From: an uncultured Acidimicrobiales bacterium
Lineage (GTDB): Bacteria > Actinomycetota > Acidimicrobiia > Acidimicrobiales > CADCSY01
Length of the DNA stretch: 33,147 bases
Assembly: GCA_902805555.1 (NCBI GenBank)
Contig: CADCSY010000012.1
Location: 1-33,147, forward strand
Direction of reading: 5' to 3'
Below, piece by piece: positions 14,899-22,808 of the stretch (its first letter is position 1; each line of letters starts with the position of its first letter). The notes beneath the pieces were generated by a model. It saw only the letters and a program-made list of their open reading frames with translations, had not been told where the DNA came from and did not search any database. The position numbers and the translations under genes are program-made.

Positions 14899-14943
14899 GG
14901 GTCCGTTGCTCGACGGCGGCAAAAGCGCCACCGACACGGACCC
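14899..14943 (+). ncRNA. Two-tier stem-loop in the long nrdJ leader
   Basis: GGGTCCGT (14899-14906) pairs perfectly with ACGGACCC (14936-14943). Inside, GGCG (14915-14918) pairs with CGCC (14926-14929) around GCAAAAG. A 12-base perfect palindrome GCTCGATCGAGC follows at 15001-15012. I looked for a cobalamin riboswitch because NrdJ needs B12, but found no B12 box. No U-tract follows, so it is not a normal terminator. It is recorded as a structured leader of unknown role. Confidence 0.4.
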
Positions 14944-15065
14944 CTGACGGCAGGACAGCGACCACCGGCCAAGGCGCCTGACCGAACACCTCGACCGAAT
15001 GCTCGATCGAGCCGCACACCACGGCCTGCTCCGCACGGCGGCAGGCAAGAGGGGAGACATCGCAC

Positions 15066-17891
15066 ATGGCACTGGCACCGGAGCGCATCGGGATCGGCAT
15101 CGGCAGGCACTTCACCTCGCCGGGCACCCACCCCTACGACATGGTCACGTGGGAGCGGCGAGACGCCCGCATCACGAACTACCGGGACGGCTCCGTCGCC
15201 TTCGAGCAGCTCGGCGTGGAGGTCCCGTCCAGCTGGTCGGTCAACGCCACCAACATCCTCGCCCAGAAGTACTTCCGCGGCACCCCTGGCTCGAGCGCCC
15301 GGGAGTCGAGCCTCAAGCAGGTCGCCGACCGGGTGGCCGACACGATCACGGCGTGGGGGGTGAAGGACGGCTACTTCACCGACGACCACGAGGCCGAGGC
15401 GTTCAACGCCGAGCTCAAGTACCTCATCATCACGCAGCGGGCCGCGTTCAACTCGCCGGTGTGGTTCAACATCGGGGTCGCCGGCGTGCCCCAGCAGGCG
15501 AGCGCCTGCTTCATCCTCTCGGTCGAGGACACGATGAAGTCCATCCTCAACTGGTACGTCGAGGAGGGCACGATCTTCAAGGGCGGCTCCGGCTCCGGCA
15601 TCAACCTCTCGAAGATCCGTTCGTCGGCCGAGCAGCTGAACGGCGGCGGGACCGCCTCGGGCCCGGTCAGCTTCATGCGGGGTGCCGATGCCTCGGCCGG
15701 CACCATCAAGTCCGGTGGCAAGACCCGTCGCGCCGCCAAGATGGTGATCCTCGACGTCGACCACCCCGACATCGAGGACTTCATCTGGTGCAAGGCGCTC
15801 GAGGAGCGCAAGGCGAGGGTGCTGCGCGACGCCGGGTTCGACATGGACCTCGACGGCAAGGACTACGCCTCGATCCAGTACCAGAACGCCAACAACAGCG
15901 TCCGCGTCACCGACGAGTTCATGCAGGCGGTGGTGGACGGAGCCGATTGGGACCTCATCGCCGTCACCACCGGTGAGGTGGTCGAGACGGTGAAGGCGCG
16001 CGACCTCATGCGCCAGATCTCCGAGGCCACCTGGCAGTGCGCCGACCCCGGCATGCAGTTCGACACCACCATCAACCGCTGGCACACCGCTGCGAGCACG
16101 GGACGGATCAACGGGTCGAACCCGTGCAGCGAGTACATGCACCTCGACGACTCCGCCTGCAACCTGGCCAGCATCAACCTGCTGCACTACCTCGGGGACG
16201 ACGACGACGACGTCTTCGACGTGGCTGGCTTCACCCACACCGTCGAGGTGTTCTTCACGGCCCAGGAGATCCTCGTCGGCAACGCCGACTACCCCACCGA
16301 GGGCATCGCCGAGACGTCCCGTCGGTTCCGCCAGCTGGGCCTCGGCTACGCCAACCTCGGCGCCATGCTCATGGCCTTGGGCCTGCCCTACGACTCCGAC
16401 GGGGGCCGGGCCTGGGCCGGCGCGGTCACCGCGCTCCTCACCGGGCACGCGTACGCAACCTCGGCCCGCACCGCCGGGCGGATGGGGCCCTTCGCCGGCT
16501 ACGTCGACAACGAGGAGCACATGCTCCGGGTGCTGCGCATGCACCGCGACGCCGCCGCCGAGATCGACGAGCACCTGGTGCCGTCCGTGCTGCTCGAGGC
16601 CGCGCGCAACAGCTGGGACGAGGCGGTCGAGCTGGGCAGCGCCAACGGCGTCCGCAACAGCCAGGCCAGCGTCCTCGCCCCGACCGGCACCATCGGGCTC
16701 CTGATGGACTGCGACACCACCGGCATCGAGCCCGACCTCGGCCTCTGCAAGATGAAGAAGCTGGTGGGCGGCGGCACCATGACCATCGTCAACCAGACCG
16801 TGCCCCGGGCGCTGCGCCGCCTGGGCTACGCACCGCAGCAGGTGGCGGAGATCGTCGCCTACGTCGACGAGAACAAGTCGATCCTCGGCTCACCGCACCT
16901 GCGGCCCGAGCACATCCCGGTGTTCGCGTGCTCGATGGGCGACAACGACATCCACTACCGGGGCCACGTCCAGATGATGGGCGCGGTCCAGCCGTTCATC
17001 TCCGGCGCGATCTCGAAGACCGTCAACATGCCGGAGCACGTCACCGTCGAGGACGTCGAGCAGCTCCACCTCGAGGCCTGGCAGCTCGGCATCAAGGCGG
17101 TCGCCATCTACCGGGACAACTGCAAGGTGGCCCAGCCGCTGGCGATGGCGAAGAAGGAGGTCAAGGAGGGTGCGGCGGCCGAGGTGGCGGCGGGGGCCGA
17201 CCCCGTGCAGGTCATCGAGCGCATCGTCGAGAAGGTCAGCAAGCCGAGTCGCGAGAAGCTCCCGCGCAACCGCCGCAGCAGGACGTTCGAGTTCCGCCTG
17301 GCCGACTGCAAGGGCTTCGTGACCGTCGGGGAGTACGACGACGGCCGTCCTGGCGAGATCTGGATGAACGTGTCGAAGCAGGGCTCGACGCTGGCCGGGA
17401 TCATGGACGCGTTCGCCATCTCGATCAGCTACGGCCTCCAGTACGGCGTGCCGCTGCACGCCTACGTGGAGACGCTGACCAACATGCGCTTCGAGCCTGC
17501 GGGCATGACCGACGATCCCGACATCCGCTTCGCCACCAGCCTCGTCGACTACATCTTCCGCCGGCTGGCCGTCGACTACCTGCCGCTGGCGCAGCGCATG
17601 GAGCTCGGCATCCTCTCGGTGGGGGAGCGGACGAACCCCACCCTGCCGGGCATCGAGGAGTCCACCACCGAGACGGTGGCGGGCCAGGACCTCCTCGCCG
17701 ACCCTCCGAGCAGCACGTCGATCGACCTCACGCCGATCGAGCCCGCCCCCCACGAGCGTCGCCCACCCCGGCCGGAGGTGCGCACCGCCCACGCCGACGC
17801 CCCCTACTGCATGCAGTGCGGCGTCCAGATGCAGCGGGCAGGCAGCTGCCACGCCTGCCCCAGCTGCGGCAGCACCAGCGGCTGCAGCTAG
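15066..17891 (+). CDS. nrdJ: Vitamin B12-dependent (class II) ribonucleotide reductase NrdJ
   Basis: NrdJ makes deoxyribonucleotides from ribonucleotides with adenosylcobalamin as radical source, with or without oxygen. The protein has 941 residues. Marks are NSPVWFNIG (Asn129), Cys148 in SACFIL, GGSGSGINLSKIR, NPCSE with radical Cys354 and Glu356, Cys365 in SACNLASINL (partner of Cys148 in the reducing pair), and APTGTIGLLMD. The C-terminal tail ends in CMQCG and CHACPSCG, the swinging CxxC arms that re-reduce the active site. ATG 15066 follows GAGGGGAG. Promoter and NrdR boxes upstream, with nrdR nearby, indicate repression when dATP is high. Confidence 0.96.
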   Translation: MALAPERIGIGIGRHFTSPGTHPYDMVTWERRDARITNYRDGSVAFEQLGVEVPSSWSVNATNILAQKYFRGTPGSSARESSLKQVADRVADTITAWGVKDGYFTDDHEAEAFNAELKYLIITQRAAFNSPVWFNIGVAGVPQQASACFILSVEDTMKSILNWYVEEGTIFKGGSGSGINLSKIRSSAEQLNGGGTASGPVSFMRGADASAGTIKSGGKTRRAAKMVILDVDHPDIEDFIWCKALEERKARVLRDAGFDMDLDGKDYASIQYQNANNSVRVTDEFMQAVVDGADWDLIAVTTGEVVETVKARDLMRQISEATWQCADPGMQFDTTINRWHTAASTGRINGSNPCSEYMHLDDSACNLASINLLHYLGDDDDDVFDVAGFTHTVEVFFTAQEILVGNADYPTEGIAETSRRFRQLGLGYANLGAMLMALGLPYDSDGGRAWAGAVTALLTGHAYATSARTAGRMGPFAGYVDNEEHMLRVLRMHRDAAAEIDEHLVPSVLLEAARNSWDEAVELGSANGVRNSQASVLAPTGTIGLLMDCDTTGIEPDLGLCKMKKLVGGGTMTIVNQTVPRALRRLGYAPQQVAEIVAYVDENKSILGSPHLRPEHIPVFACSMGDNDIHYRGHVQMMGAVQPFISGAISKTVNMPEHVTVEDVEQLHLEAWQLGIKAVAIYRDNCKVAQPLAMAKKEVKEGAAAEVAAGADPVQVIERIVEKVSKPSREKLPRNRRSRTFEFRLADCKGFVTVGEYDDGRPGEIWMNVSKQGSTLAGIMDAFAISISYGLQYGVPLHAYVETLTNMRFEPAGMTDDPDIRFATSLVDYIFRRLAVDYLPLAQRMELGILSVGERTNPTLPGIEESTTETVAGQDLLADPPSSTSIDLTPIEPAPHERRPPRPEVRTAHADAPYCMQCGVQMQRAGSCHACPSCGSTSGCS

Positions 17892-17937
17892 CCGAGCCGG
17901 CGGCCTCTACGGGCGTCGACCGGGGTGGGCGGCCCGC

Positions 17938-18690
17938 TCAGCGGCGCACGTCGCGCTGCAGGAAGAAGGTGTTCATCATGCCGTGGTGACCGGCGACGAG
18001 TGCACCTTCGAGGTACTGGAAGGGCGCGTACCCGAGGTCGGCGAGGTAGGTGGTCACGACGAGCCCGGGCCACTCGATGAGCAGCGCTGGGCGGTGCTCG
18101 ACCAGCGTCCGGCGCGCCCCCTGCAGCACCTGGTGCTCGTAGCCCTGCACGTCGATCTTGACGAAGGCCGGCTCGCAATGAAGGTCGTCGAGTCGCTGCA
18201 CGGCGCAGGCCATGACCTTGATGTGCAGCCGGCTCTCCTCGAACCCGAAGAGCTGGTCGGTGAGCCACTCGCGGGCGCAGGCCTCGTCCAAGGACGCCAG
18301 CCCGTCGAAGACGTAGCCGCGGTAGCTCGGCACGAAGAGGTCGAAGGACCCGGGCCGGTCTCCCAGCCCGATGCTGTGGATGGTCACATCGACCGATCGC
18401 CGGAACCGCCGTGCGAGTCGGTCGGCGAGCTGCGGGTTCGGCTCGAAGGCGTGGACCACCGGCGCGTTGCCGTAGAGCCTGATCGCGTCGATGCTCTGGC
18501 CACGGTTGGCACCGACGTCGAGATGCGTGGCACCAGGCGGCAGGCAGAGGAGGGGGAGCGCACGGAAGTCCTCCTCGAACGGACGACGAAAGAGCTGCCG
18601 GGTCGAGCGCTGCGCCACGGCCTTGGCGTCCGACAGCCAGGGCACACGTGTCTGCACCGTCCGGAGCGCCTTGCGAGCTCGATCGTCCAT
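17938..18690 (-). CDS. FkbM family SAM-dependent methyltransferase
   Basis: This 250-residue protein has the FkbM-type O-methyltransferase fold. The SAM motif I is HLDVGANRGQS (about 57-67), followed by VHAFEPNP with the acidic ribose-binding Glu, and the late motif FVKIDVQGYEHQVLQGA near 175-191. It starts at ATG 18690 with TAGTCT 8 bases upstream. The usual partners of FkbM enzymes (glycosyltransferases, sugar or polyketide genes) are absent, so its substrate cannot be guessed. It converges on nrdJ with 46 bases between stops. Confidence 0.85.
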   Translation of the reverse strand: MDDRARKALRTVQTRVPWLSDAKAVAQRSTRQLFRRPFEEDFRALPLLCLPPGATHLDVGANRGQSIDAIRLYGNAPVVHAFEPNPQLADRLARRFRRSVDVTIHSIGLGDRPGSFDLFVPSYRGYVFDGLASLDEACAREWLTDQLFGFEESRLHIKVMACAVQRLDDLHCEPAFVKIDVQGYEHQVLQGARRTLVEHRPALLIEWPGLVVTTYLADLGYAPFQYLEGALVAGHHGMMNTFFLQRDVRR

Positions 18691-18698
18691 CCCGCTTC

Positions 18699-18704
18699 AG
18701 ACTA
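18699..18704 (-). promoter_or_regulatory. TAGTCT -10 element (FkbM gene)
   Basis: On the minus strand TAGTCT ends 8 bases before the ATG, in the same leaderless arrangement as other genes here. Confidence 0.4.
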
Positions 18705-18958
18705 CGCTTCGTGCGCAGCCGGCTACGGAACGGTGCTGTCTGTCCGTTCCCTCCGCCCAGCGGCGGTCGATCTCGAGGTGGCGGATGCTCCAGCCGACTC
18801 TCGAGCCGCGAGTCGGCGAAGGACCGGTCGAGGCGCCGGGACGGACGGCCTGTACCGGGAGATGGCCGAGCGGCCAGGTCTTCCCTGAGCAACGCCATCG
18901 GTCGCCACGCCGGCCGGTTGCTGCGGGCCGCTGAAGTCGAGGGCGAACGACCCCGCCG
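18705..18958. other. Intergenic stretch with two hairpins, no gene seen
   Basis: GGAACGG (18727-18733) pairs with CCGTTCC (18744-18750). CCGACTC and GAGTCGG form a second hairpin near 18796-18818. They lie between the end of the SRPBCC gene and the FkbM promoter, both on the minus strand, and could end the upstream operon, but no U-tract follows. Confidence 0.35.
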
Positions 18959-19756
18959 TCAGCCGACGGCGGCCCCCAGCTCGCCGAGCCACGCGTCCCA
19001 CGCCGGCCGCTCGCGCTCGACGTAGGCAGCCGCGCCCTCGGAGAAGAGGTGCCCCTCCAGCGCGGCCACAGCCCCCTCGTCGCCCCGATCGTGGGCGAAG
19101 AAGCTGAGGAACCCGGGCACCGGCTCCGTCACCCTGACGACGAGGCCCATGTCGTTCGCGAGCGCCACCTGACCGACGTGGCCCCGGCACTCGACGCGGT
19201 CGCCGACGGCGCCACCCCCGAGCTCGGCGCGCATGGCGTCGAGCACGTCGGCGGCACGGCCGCCGACCGGTGCCGACGCGGACAGCGAGGTGACGCGCTG
19301 GCCGGGGAAGTGGGTGAGGTAGAGGCGCAGGACGTCGAACGTGGGCGCCCAGCTGCGGGCCATGTCGTCGAAGAACTCACGCTCCCACTCCGCACCGGTG
19401 CCGAACCCGCTCGTGACGACCCGCAGCACGCACGACCCGCCGGAGCGGGCCTCGACCAGGAACTCGCTGACGAGTGGTGTCACCGCGGCACCTGCGTGGC
19501 CGGCGAGCGCCGGCCAGTCCGGCTCCTCGTAGACGAGGCGCCGCGGCGGGTCCCAGCCTGTGACGGTGCCCTCCGAGGCGATGTCGTCGCCCATGTGGAA
19601 CACGACCCGGCCGCCCTCGCGCTCCTCGAGCTCCGTGGGCAGCATCCACGAGCTGATGCCGTTGGCGGTGGCGATGGCCTCCCAGACCTGCTCGGCAGTG
19701 CCGGGCAGCTCGAAGGTGAGCTCCATGCGGAGCGGTACGTCAGGCGTCGTGGTCAT
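18959..19756 (-). CDS. SRPBCC (AHSA1-like) protein coupled to an ArsR regulator
   Basis: This 265-residue protein begins with an SRPBCC / AHSA1-like ligand-binding domain (about 8-150): LTFELPGTAEQVWEAIA, GISSWMLPTELEEREGG, then VTGWDPPRRLVYEEPDW. The C-terminal part (about 160-265) looks like a second, shorter domain of the same type (GFLSFFAHDRGDEGAVA). ATG 19756 overlaps the stop of the ArsR gene as ATGA, so the two are translated together. ArsR-SRPBCC pairs are common in actinomycetes; the ligand is generally unknown. It ends at 18959. Confidence 0.85.
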   Translation of the reverse strand: MTTTPDVPLRMELTFELPGTAEQVWEAIATANGISSWMLPTELEEREGGRVVFHMGDDIASEGTVTGWDPPRRLVYEEPDWPALAGHAGAAVTPLVSEFLVEARSGGSCVLRVVTSGFGTGAEWEREFFDDMARSWAPTFDVLRLYLTHFPGQRVTSLSASAPVGGRAADVLDAMRAELGGGAVGDRVECRGHVGQVALANDMGLVVRVTEPVPGFLSFFAHDRGDEGAVAALEGHLFSEGAAAYVERERPAWDAWLGELGAAVG

Positions 19757-20331
19757 GCGATCTCCTCGTCTCTGGGGTGAGCGGCGACGACCAGCCGGTG
19801 CGGCCGCCCGTCGTCGTGGTGGTAGCGGGACAGCAGGTCGAGCACCGCCTCGGTGAGCTCGTCGGCGAAGGCGGCACGGTCCTCGGCCGACGCGAAGCCG
19901 ATCTCGGTGTCGATCGTGAACGTCGGCATGCGCCGGCCCGCTGCCTGGGCACGGCGCGCGAGGCCTCCGACCTCGCGCACCATGCGTGCGGCGACCGACA
20001 CGAGGTAGCGCGCCGAGAGCCGGTCGCCGGCAGACGCAGGGTCGACGGCGTCGGCGTCCACGGCCGCTGGTGAGACCACGTAGCTGGCGGCGGTGGCCTG
20101 GAGGATCCGCTCGGTGATGCCGCCGCGCTTGCGCTCGCCGCACAGGGCCACGAGGCCGTGCGACTCCAGCGCCCGCAAGTGGTAGTTGACCTTCTGGCGC
20201 GAAAGCCCCACCTCGAGGGCGAGGGCACCGGCCGAGCTGGGGACGGCCAGGCGGGCGAGCAGGCTCGCCCGCACGGGGTCCAGCGCCACCACCGCAGCGG
20301 CAGGGTCTTCGATGACCTCGAGGTCGAGCAC
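19753..20331 (-). CDS. ArsR-family winged-helix transcriptional regulator
   Basis: This 192-residue DNA-binding protein has an N-terminal winged helix (about 10-75): VVALDPVRASLLARLA, then VGLSRQKVNYHLRALESHGLV as the helix-turn-helix and wing. No cysteine cluster for metal sensing is visible (one Cys, in ALCGERK), so it is more likely a ligand or protein-partner sensor. The C-terminal half is long for ArsR and may be an effector region. GTG 20331 sits 6 bases after a -10 element, and a perfect palindrome overlaps the -35, so it probably represses its own operon with the SRPBCC gene. Confidence 0.85.
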   Translation of the reverse strand: MLDLEVIEDPAAAVVALDPVRASLLARLAVPSSAGALALEVGLSRQKVNYHLRALESHGLVALCGERKRGGITERILQATAASYVVSPAAVDADAVDPASAGDRLSARYLVSVAARMVREVGGLARRAQAAGRRMPTFTIDTEIGFASAEDRAAFADELTEAVLDLLSRYHHDDGRPHRLVVAAHPRDEEIA

Positions 20332-20337
20332 ACCGCC

Positions 20338-20366
20338 ACCCTGCTCTTGACAAACAAAGTTGTCAA
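20338..20366 (-). promoter_or_regulatory. Leaderless promoter of the arsR-SRPBCC operon
   Basis: On the minus strand a perfect -35 TTGACA (20366-20361) is followed by a 17-base spacer, -10 CAGGGT (20343-20338), then 6 bases to the GTG start. It is the only strikingly AT-rich spot in the neighbourhood. Confidence 0.65.
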
Positions 20367-20367
20367 G
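20346..20367. promoter_or_regulatory. Palindromic operator for the ArsR regulator
   Basis: CTTGACAA (20346-20353) and TTGTCAAG (20360-20367) form a perfect inverted repeat with a 6-base spacer. It covers the -35 and most of the spacer of the promoter, as expected for a dimeric repressor. Confidence 0.75.
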
Positions 20368-20473
20368 GCCTCTCGACAGCCGTCGACGACCGAGCGTCCG
20401 CGAGCGCAGACGTGCTGCCGGCTCGCGCCACTGATCCTGGCGGCGCCTGCGCCGAGCGGGGCATCATCCGGGC

Positions 20474-20929
20474 ATGCCCCGTCCCGTCACCGTGCACGTC
20501 GACGTCCCCCTGCCGCGCGAGGAGGTCTTCGAGTTCCTCGACGTCATGGCGAACCACGAGTCGTTCAACGACCACCTGATGCGTCGCTGGGAGCTCTCGG
20601 GCCCGCCACGAGGCGTCGGCTCGAAGGTGAGGGTGCACGCCAAGGCGCTCGGCGTCGAGGACGAGATCGACATCGAGGTCGTCGACGCGGAGGCGCCCAC
20701 CCGGATCGTCGAGCGCAACGTCGCCGCCAAGGCGGGCCGGGTCGGGGAGGGGACCTACACGCTGGAGCCGCTCCCCGGTGCGGGCACCCGCATCACGTTC
20801 ACGTACCGCTGGCTCGTGGCGCCGCTCCTCGACCGGCTCACCGCCCCACTCGTGCGGGCCTACCTCCGCCGCAACCTCGGCATCGCCATGCGCCGCCTCC
20901 GCGAGCAGCTGACCGCCGGCCGGGCCTGA
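20474..20929 (+). CDS. SRPBCC family protein (polyketide cyclase/START-like)
   Basis: This 151-residue single-domain SRPBCC protein opens with VTVHVDVPLPREEVFEFLDV, the usual first strand and helix, and closes with a long amphipathic helix (LRRNLGIAMRRLREQL). It would bind a hydrophobic small ligand; no catalytic residues can be named. It is divergent from the arsR operon, and the VOC gene starts 28 bases after it on the same strand. Confidence 0.85.
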   Translation: MPRPVTVHVDVPLPREEVFEFLDVMANHESFNDHLMRRWELSGPPRGVGSKVRVHAKALGVEDEIDIEVVDAEAPTRIVERNVAAKAGRVGEGTYTLEPLPGAGTRITFTYRWLVAPLLDRLTAPLVRAYLRRNLGIAMRRLREQLTAGRA

Positions 20930-20957
20930 CCTGCAGCCGCCGCGCGACCATCGGCCC

Positions 20958-21635
20958 GTGGACCTGGCCAAGCCCCACCTCGACGTCGGCCTCTACACCG
21001 ACCGCTTCGACGCCGTCAGGCGGTTCTACGAGGGCGACCTCGCACTTCCCTACGAGGAGCTCCTCAAGGCGGGCCGGGGCGTCCACCAGCACCGCTTCGG
21101 GCTCCGGGGCGCCGTGCTGAAGGTCAACGACTCCCGTGGGCCGCTCGAGGAGGCCGTCACGGCGTTCCGAGGTCTCGTGGTCGTCGACCCCGACGCGCAG
21201 AGCCCGCGCCACCGCACCGACCCCGACGGGCTCGACCTGGCGCTCGTGCCCGTCGGGCACGGGGGGATCCGCGCCGTGGGCGTCCGCTGGGCGTCGACCG
21301 ACCCCGACCGCCTCGGGAGACTCCTCGCCGACGGCTTCGACGCCGAGGGCATCGAGGACGGGCGGTGGCGCATCGGGGAGACGGTCGTCATGGTCGAGCA
21401 CGACCCGGATGTGGCGGTGGGGCCCCTCAGGGCGCGTGGCTTCCGGTACCTCACCGTCCAGGTCCGAGACGTCCGAGGTGAGCACGAGCGGCTCCTGGCC
21501 CTCGGGTGGCACGAGGGCACCGCTCCGGTCCGACTGGGGGATGTCGCCATGATCTCGTTCGTGCGCGACCCCGACGGCGGCTGGGTCGAGGTGTCGCAGC
21601 GGGCCTCGCTGACCGGTCCGCTGCCGGAGGCCTGA
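20958..21635 (+). CDS. VOC superfamily protein (glyoxalase/dioxygenase-like), two modules
   Basis: This 225-residue protein has two VOC halves. The first starts HLDVGLYTDRFDAVRRFYEG and includes HQHRFGLRGAVLKV; the second includes RYLTVQVRDVRGEHERLL and ends FVRDPDGGWVEVSQ, the usual last strand with a Glu metal ligand. Candidate ligands are His7, His43 or His45 and the C-terminal Glu. VOC proteins include glyoxalase I, extradiol dioxygenases and epimerases; the reaction here is not decidable. GTG 20958 is the first plausible start. Confidence 0.8.
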   Translation: MDLAKPHLDVGLYTDRFDAVRRFYEGDLALPYEELLKAGRGVHQHRFGLRGAVLKVNDSRGPLEEAVTAFRGLVVVDPDAQSPRHRTDPDGLDLALVPVGHGGIRAVGVRWASTDPDRLGRLLADGFDAEGIEDGRWRIGETVVMVEHDPDVAVGPLRARGFRYLTVQVRDVRGEHERLLALGWHEGTAPVRLGDVAMISFVRDPDGGWVEVSQRASLTGPLPEA

Positions 21636-21896
21636 AGGACGATGCGGCCCCACGCCGCCCTCTCCCTCGTCGCGACGCAGCCGACCACTGGCTCGAGATC
21701 GAGGAAGGAGAGGCAGCCAGGTCGTCCCGCATCGCTGGTCCCGAGGCGCAGAGGGCGGTGCCCGACATGGCGGCGCCCGACCCGGCTGCGCTCCACCTGG
21801 CGGTCGACCTCCGGTGACCTGACCATCCACGGGCGCCCGAGCGCGCAGGGCTACGGTCCCGCCCGTGGCCCGTCCCCAGCACGAACGTCCCTAGCC
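21636..21896. other. Intergenic stretch, no firm gene
   Basis: No reading frame here has clear support. The plus-strand frame just after the VOC stop region has mostly G/C third positions and ends near 21817 with a non-random looking segment (ADHWLEIEEGEAARSSRI), so a degraded coding remnant is possible, but there is no start or homology I recognise. Confidence 0.3.
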
Positions 21897-22346
21897 TTGG
21901 CGTTCGGGCAGGCGGCGGGACCCCCCGCCACGGCCAAGCAGCTGGCGGCGCTCACTGCGCTCCTGGAGGGCGCCGGCTACGCCAGCTTCAGGGAGGCGCG
22001 CCACCCCTTCGGGCTCACCCAGCGGCAGGCGAACGGCAAGTTCACCCAGGACGAGGCGGCGGCCCTGCTCGACCGGCTCGAGGCCGGCTCGGAGGCTGGT
22101 GACGACCCGGCCGCCGGCCACGCCGACCAGAGGTCCGACGACCGGCGCAGCACGGCGAGGCCCGTGCCGGCCGAGCGACCGGGACGTCACCGGGCGCCGT
22201 CGACGGCGAAGCGGACGAGGCCGTCCACCGGGGCATCCCCGCACGCCGGCGACGTGGTCACCGCGTTCCCTGACGAGCTGCTCGCCGAGGAGCTCGGCCG
22301 TCGCGGCTGGACCTGTCACCCGCCGCCCTCGCGGCCCCTGCCCTAG
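21897..22346 (+). CDS. Conserved actinobacterial hypothetical protein
   Basis: I do not know a function. The conserved-looking N-terminal part has TAKQLAALTALLEGAGYASF and GLTQRQANGKFTQDEAAALL, a helical, possibly SAP/HeH-like segment (about 10-60). A disordered Arg/Pro/Ser-rich middle follows, then a short C-terminal block VVTAFPDELLAEELGRRGW. The start is uncertain: TTG 21897 is used because upstream codons look non-coding. The stop overlaps the stop of the convergent kinase gene in a shared CTAG, which supports the reading frame. Confidence 0.55.
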   Translation: MAFGQAAGPPATAKQLAALTALLEGAGYASFREARHPFGLTQRQANGKFTQDEAAALLDRLEAGSEAGDDPAAGHADQRSDDRRSTARPVPAERPGRHRAPSTAKRTRPSTGASPHAGDVVTAFPDELLAEELGRRGWTCHPPPSRPLP

Positions 22347-22738
22347 CGGGCGACCGGGAGCTCGAACCAGACGGTCTTGCCGTCGACGGTGCCGTCGACG
22401 CCCCAGCGCTGCGCGAGCGCGTCGACCATCATCAGCCCCCGGCCGGTGGTGGCCTCGAGCGGGGCCGGCGGGGGGGCATCCGGGGGCTGGCGCACCCCGC
22501 AGTCATGGACCTCCACCCGGACGCCCGACGCCGCCATGATGAGCAGGAGGTCGACCTCGGTCCTGGCGTGGAGCAGCGCGTTGCTCACGAGCTCGCTCGT
22601 GAGGAGGATGGCCGTCTCGAGCGGCGGCTCGGGTACGCGCTCCTCCAGCTCGCTCCGCACGAAGGCGCGTGCAGCGGCAGGAGAGCGGAGGTCGGGCTGG
22701 AAGCGAGCACGCCGTTCCACCGTGCCGCCGATGTCCAT
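22343..22738 (-). CDS. RsbW-like anti-sigma factor / ATP-binding regulatory kinase
   Basis: This 131-residue protein is a GHKL-fold HATPase_c_2 domain. Marks are LLTSELVSNALLHA (N-box, about 46-59), VEVHDCGVRQPP (G1 box region) and TTGRGLMMVDALAQRWG (G2 box). RsbW-type proteins bind and switch sigma factors or phosphorylate anti-anti-sigma partners. No partner gene is adjacent, so the target is unknown. The start at ATG 22738 fits the domain; a GGGTAGTAG stretch lies just upstream. Confidence 0.88.
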   Translation of the reverse strand: MDIGGTVERRARFQPDLRSPAAARAFVRSELEERVPEPPLETAILLTSELVSNALLHARTEVDLLLIMAASGVRVEVHDCGVRQPPDAPPPAPLEATTGRGLMMVDALAQRWGVDGTVDGKTVWFELPVAR

Positions 22739-22808
22739 GACCCTGCTACTACCCGGTCGCGCAGCGGCCGCAACCCCACGCTGCGTCAGCCCCGCCGGAG
22801 GAGGCTGG

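Noticed and set aside
14804-15065. Cobalamin riboswitch in the nrdJ leader
   Set aside because: The B12 box and conserved core are not present. Class II genes are not normally controlled this way.
21506-21817. 103-codon plus-strand frame over the VOC end
   Set aside because: Its first half is out of frame with the VOC gene and its second half lacks a start; at most a decayed remnant.
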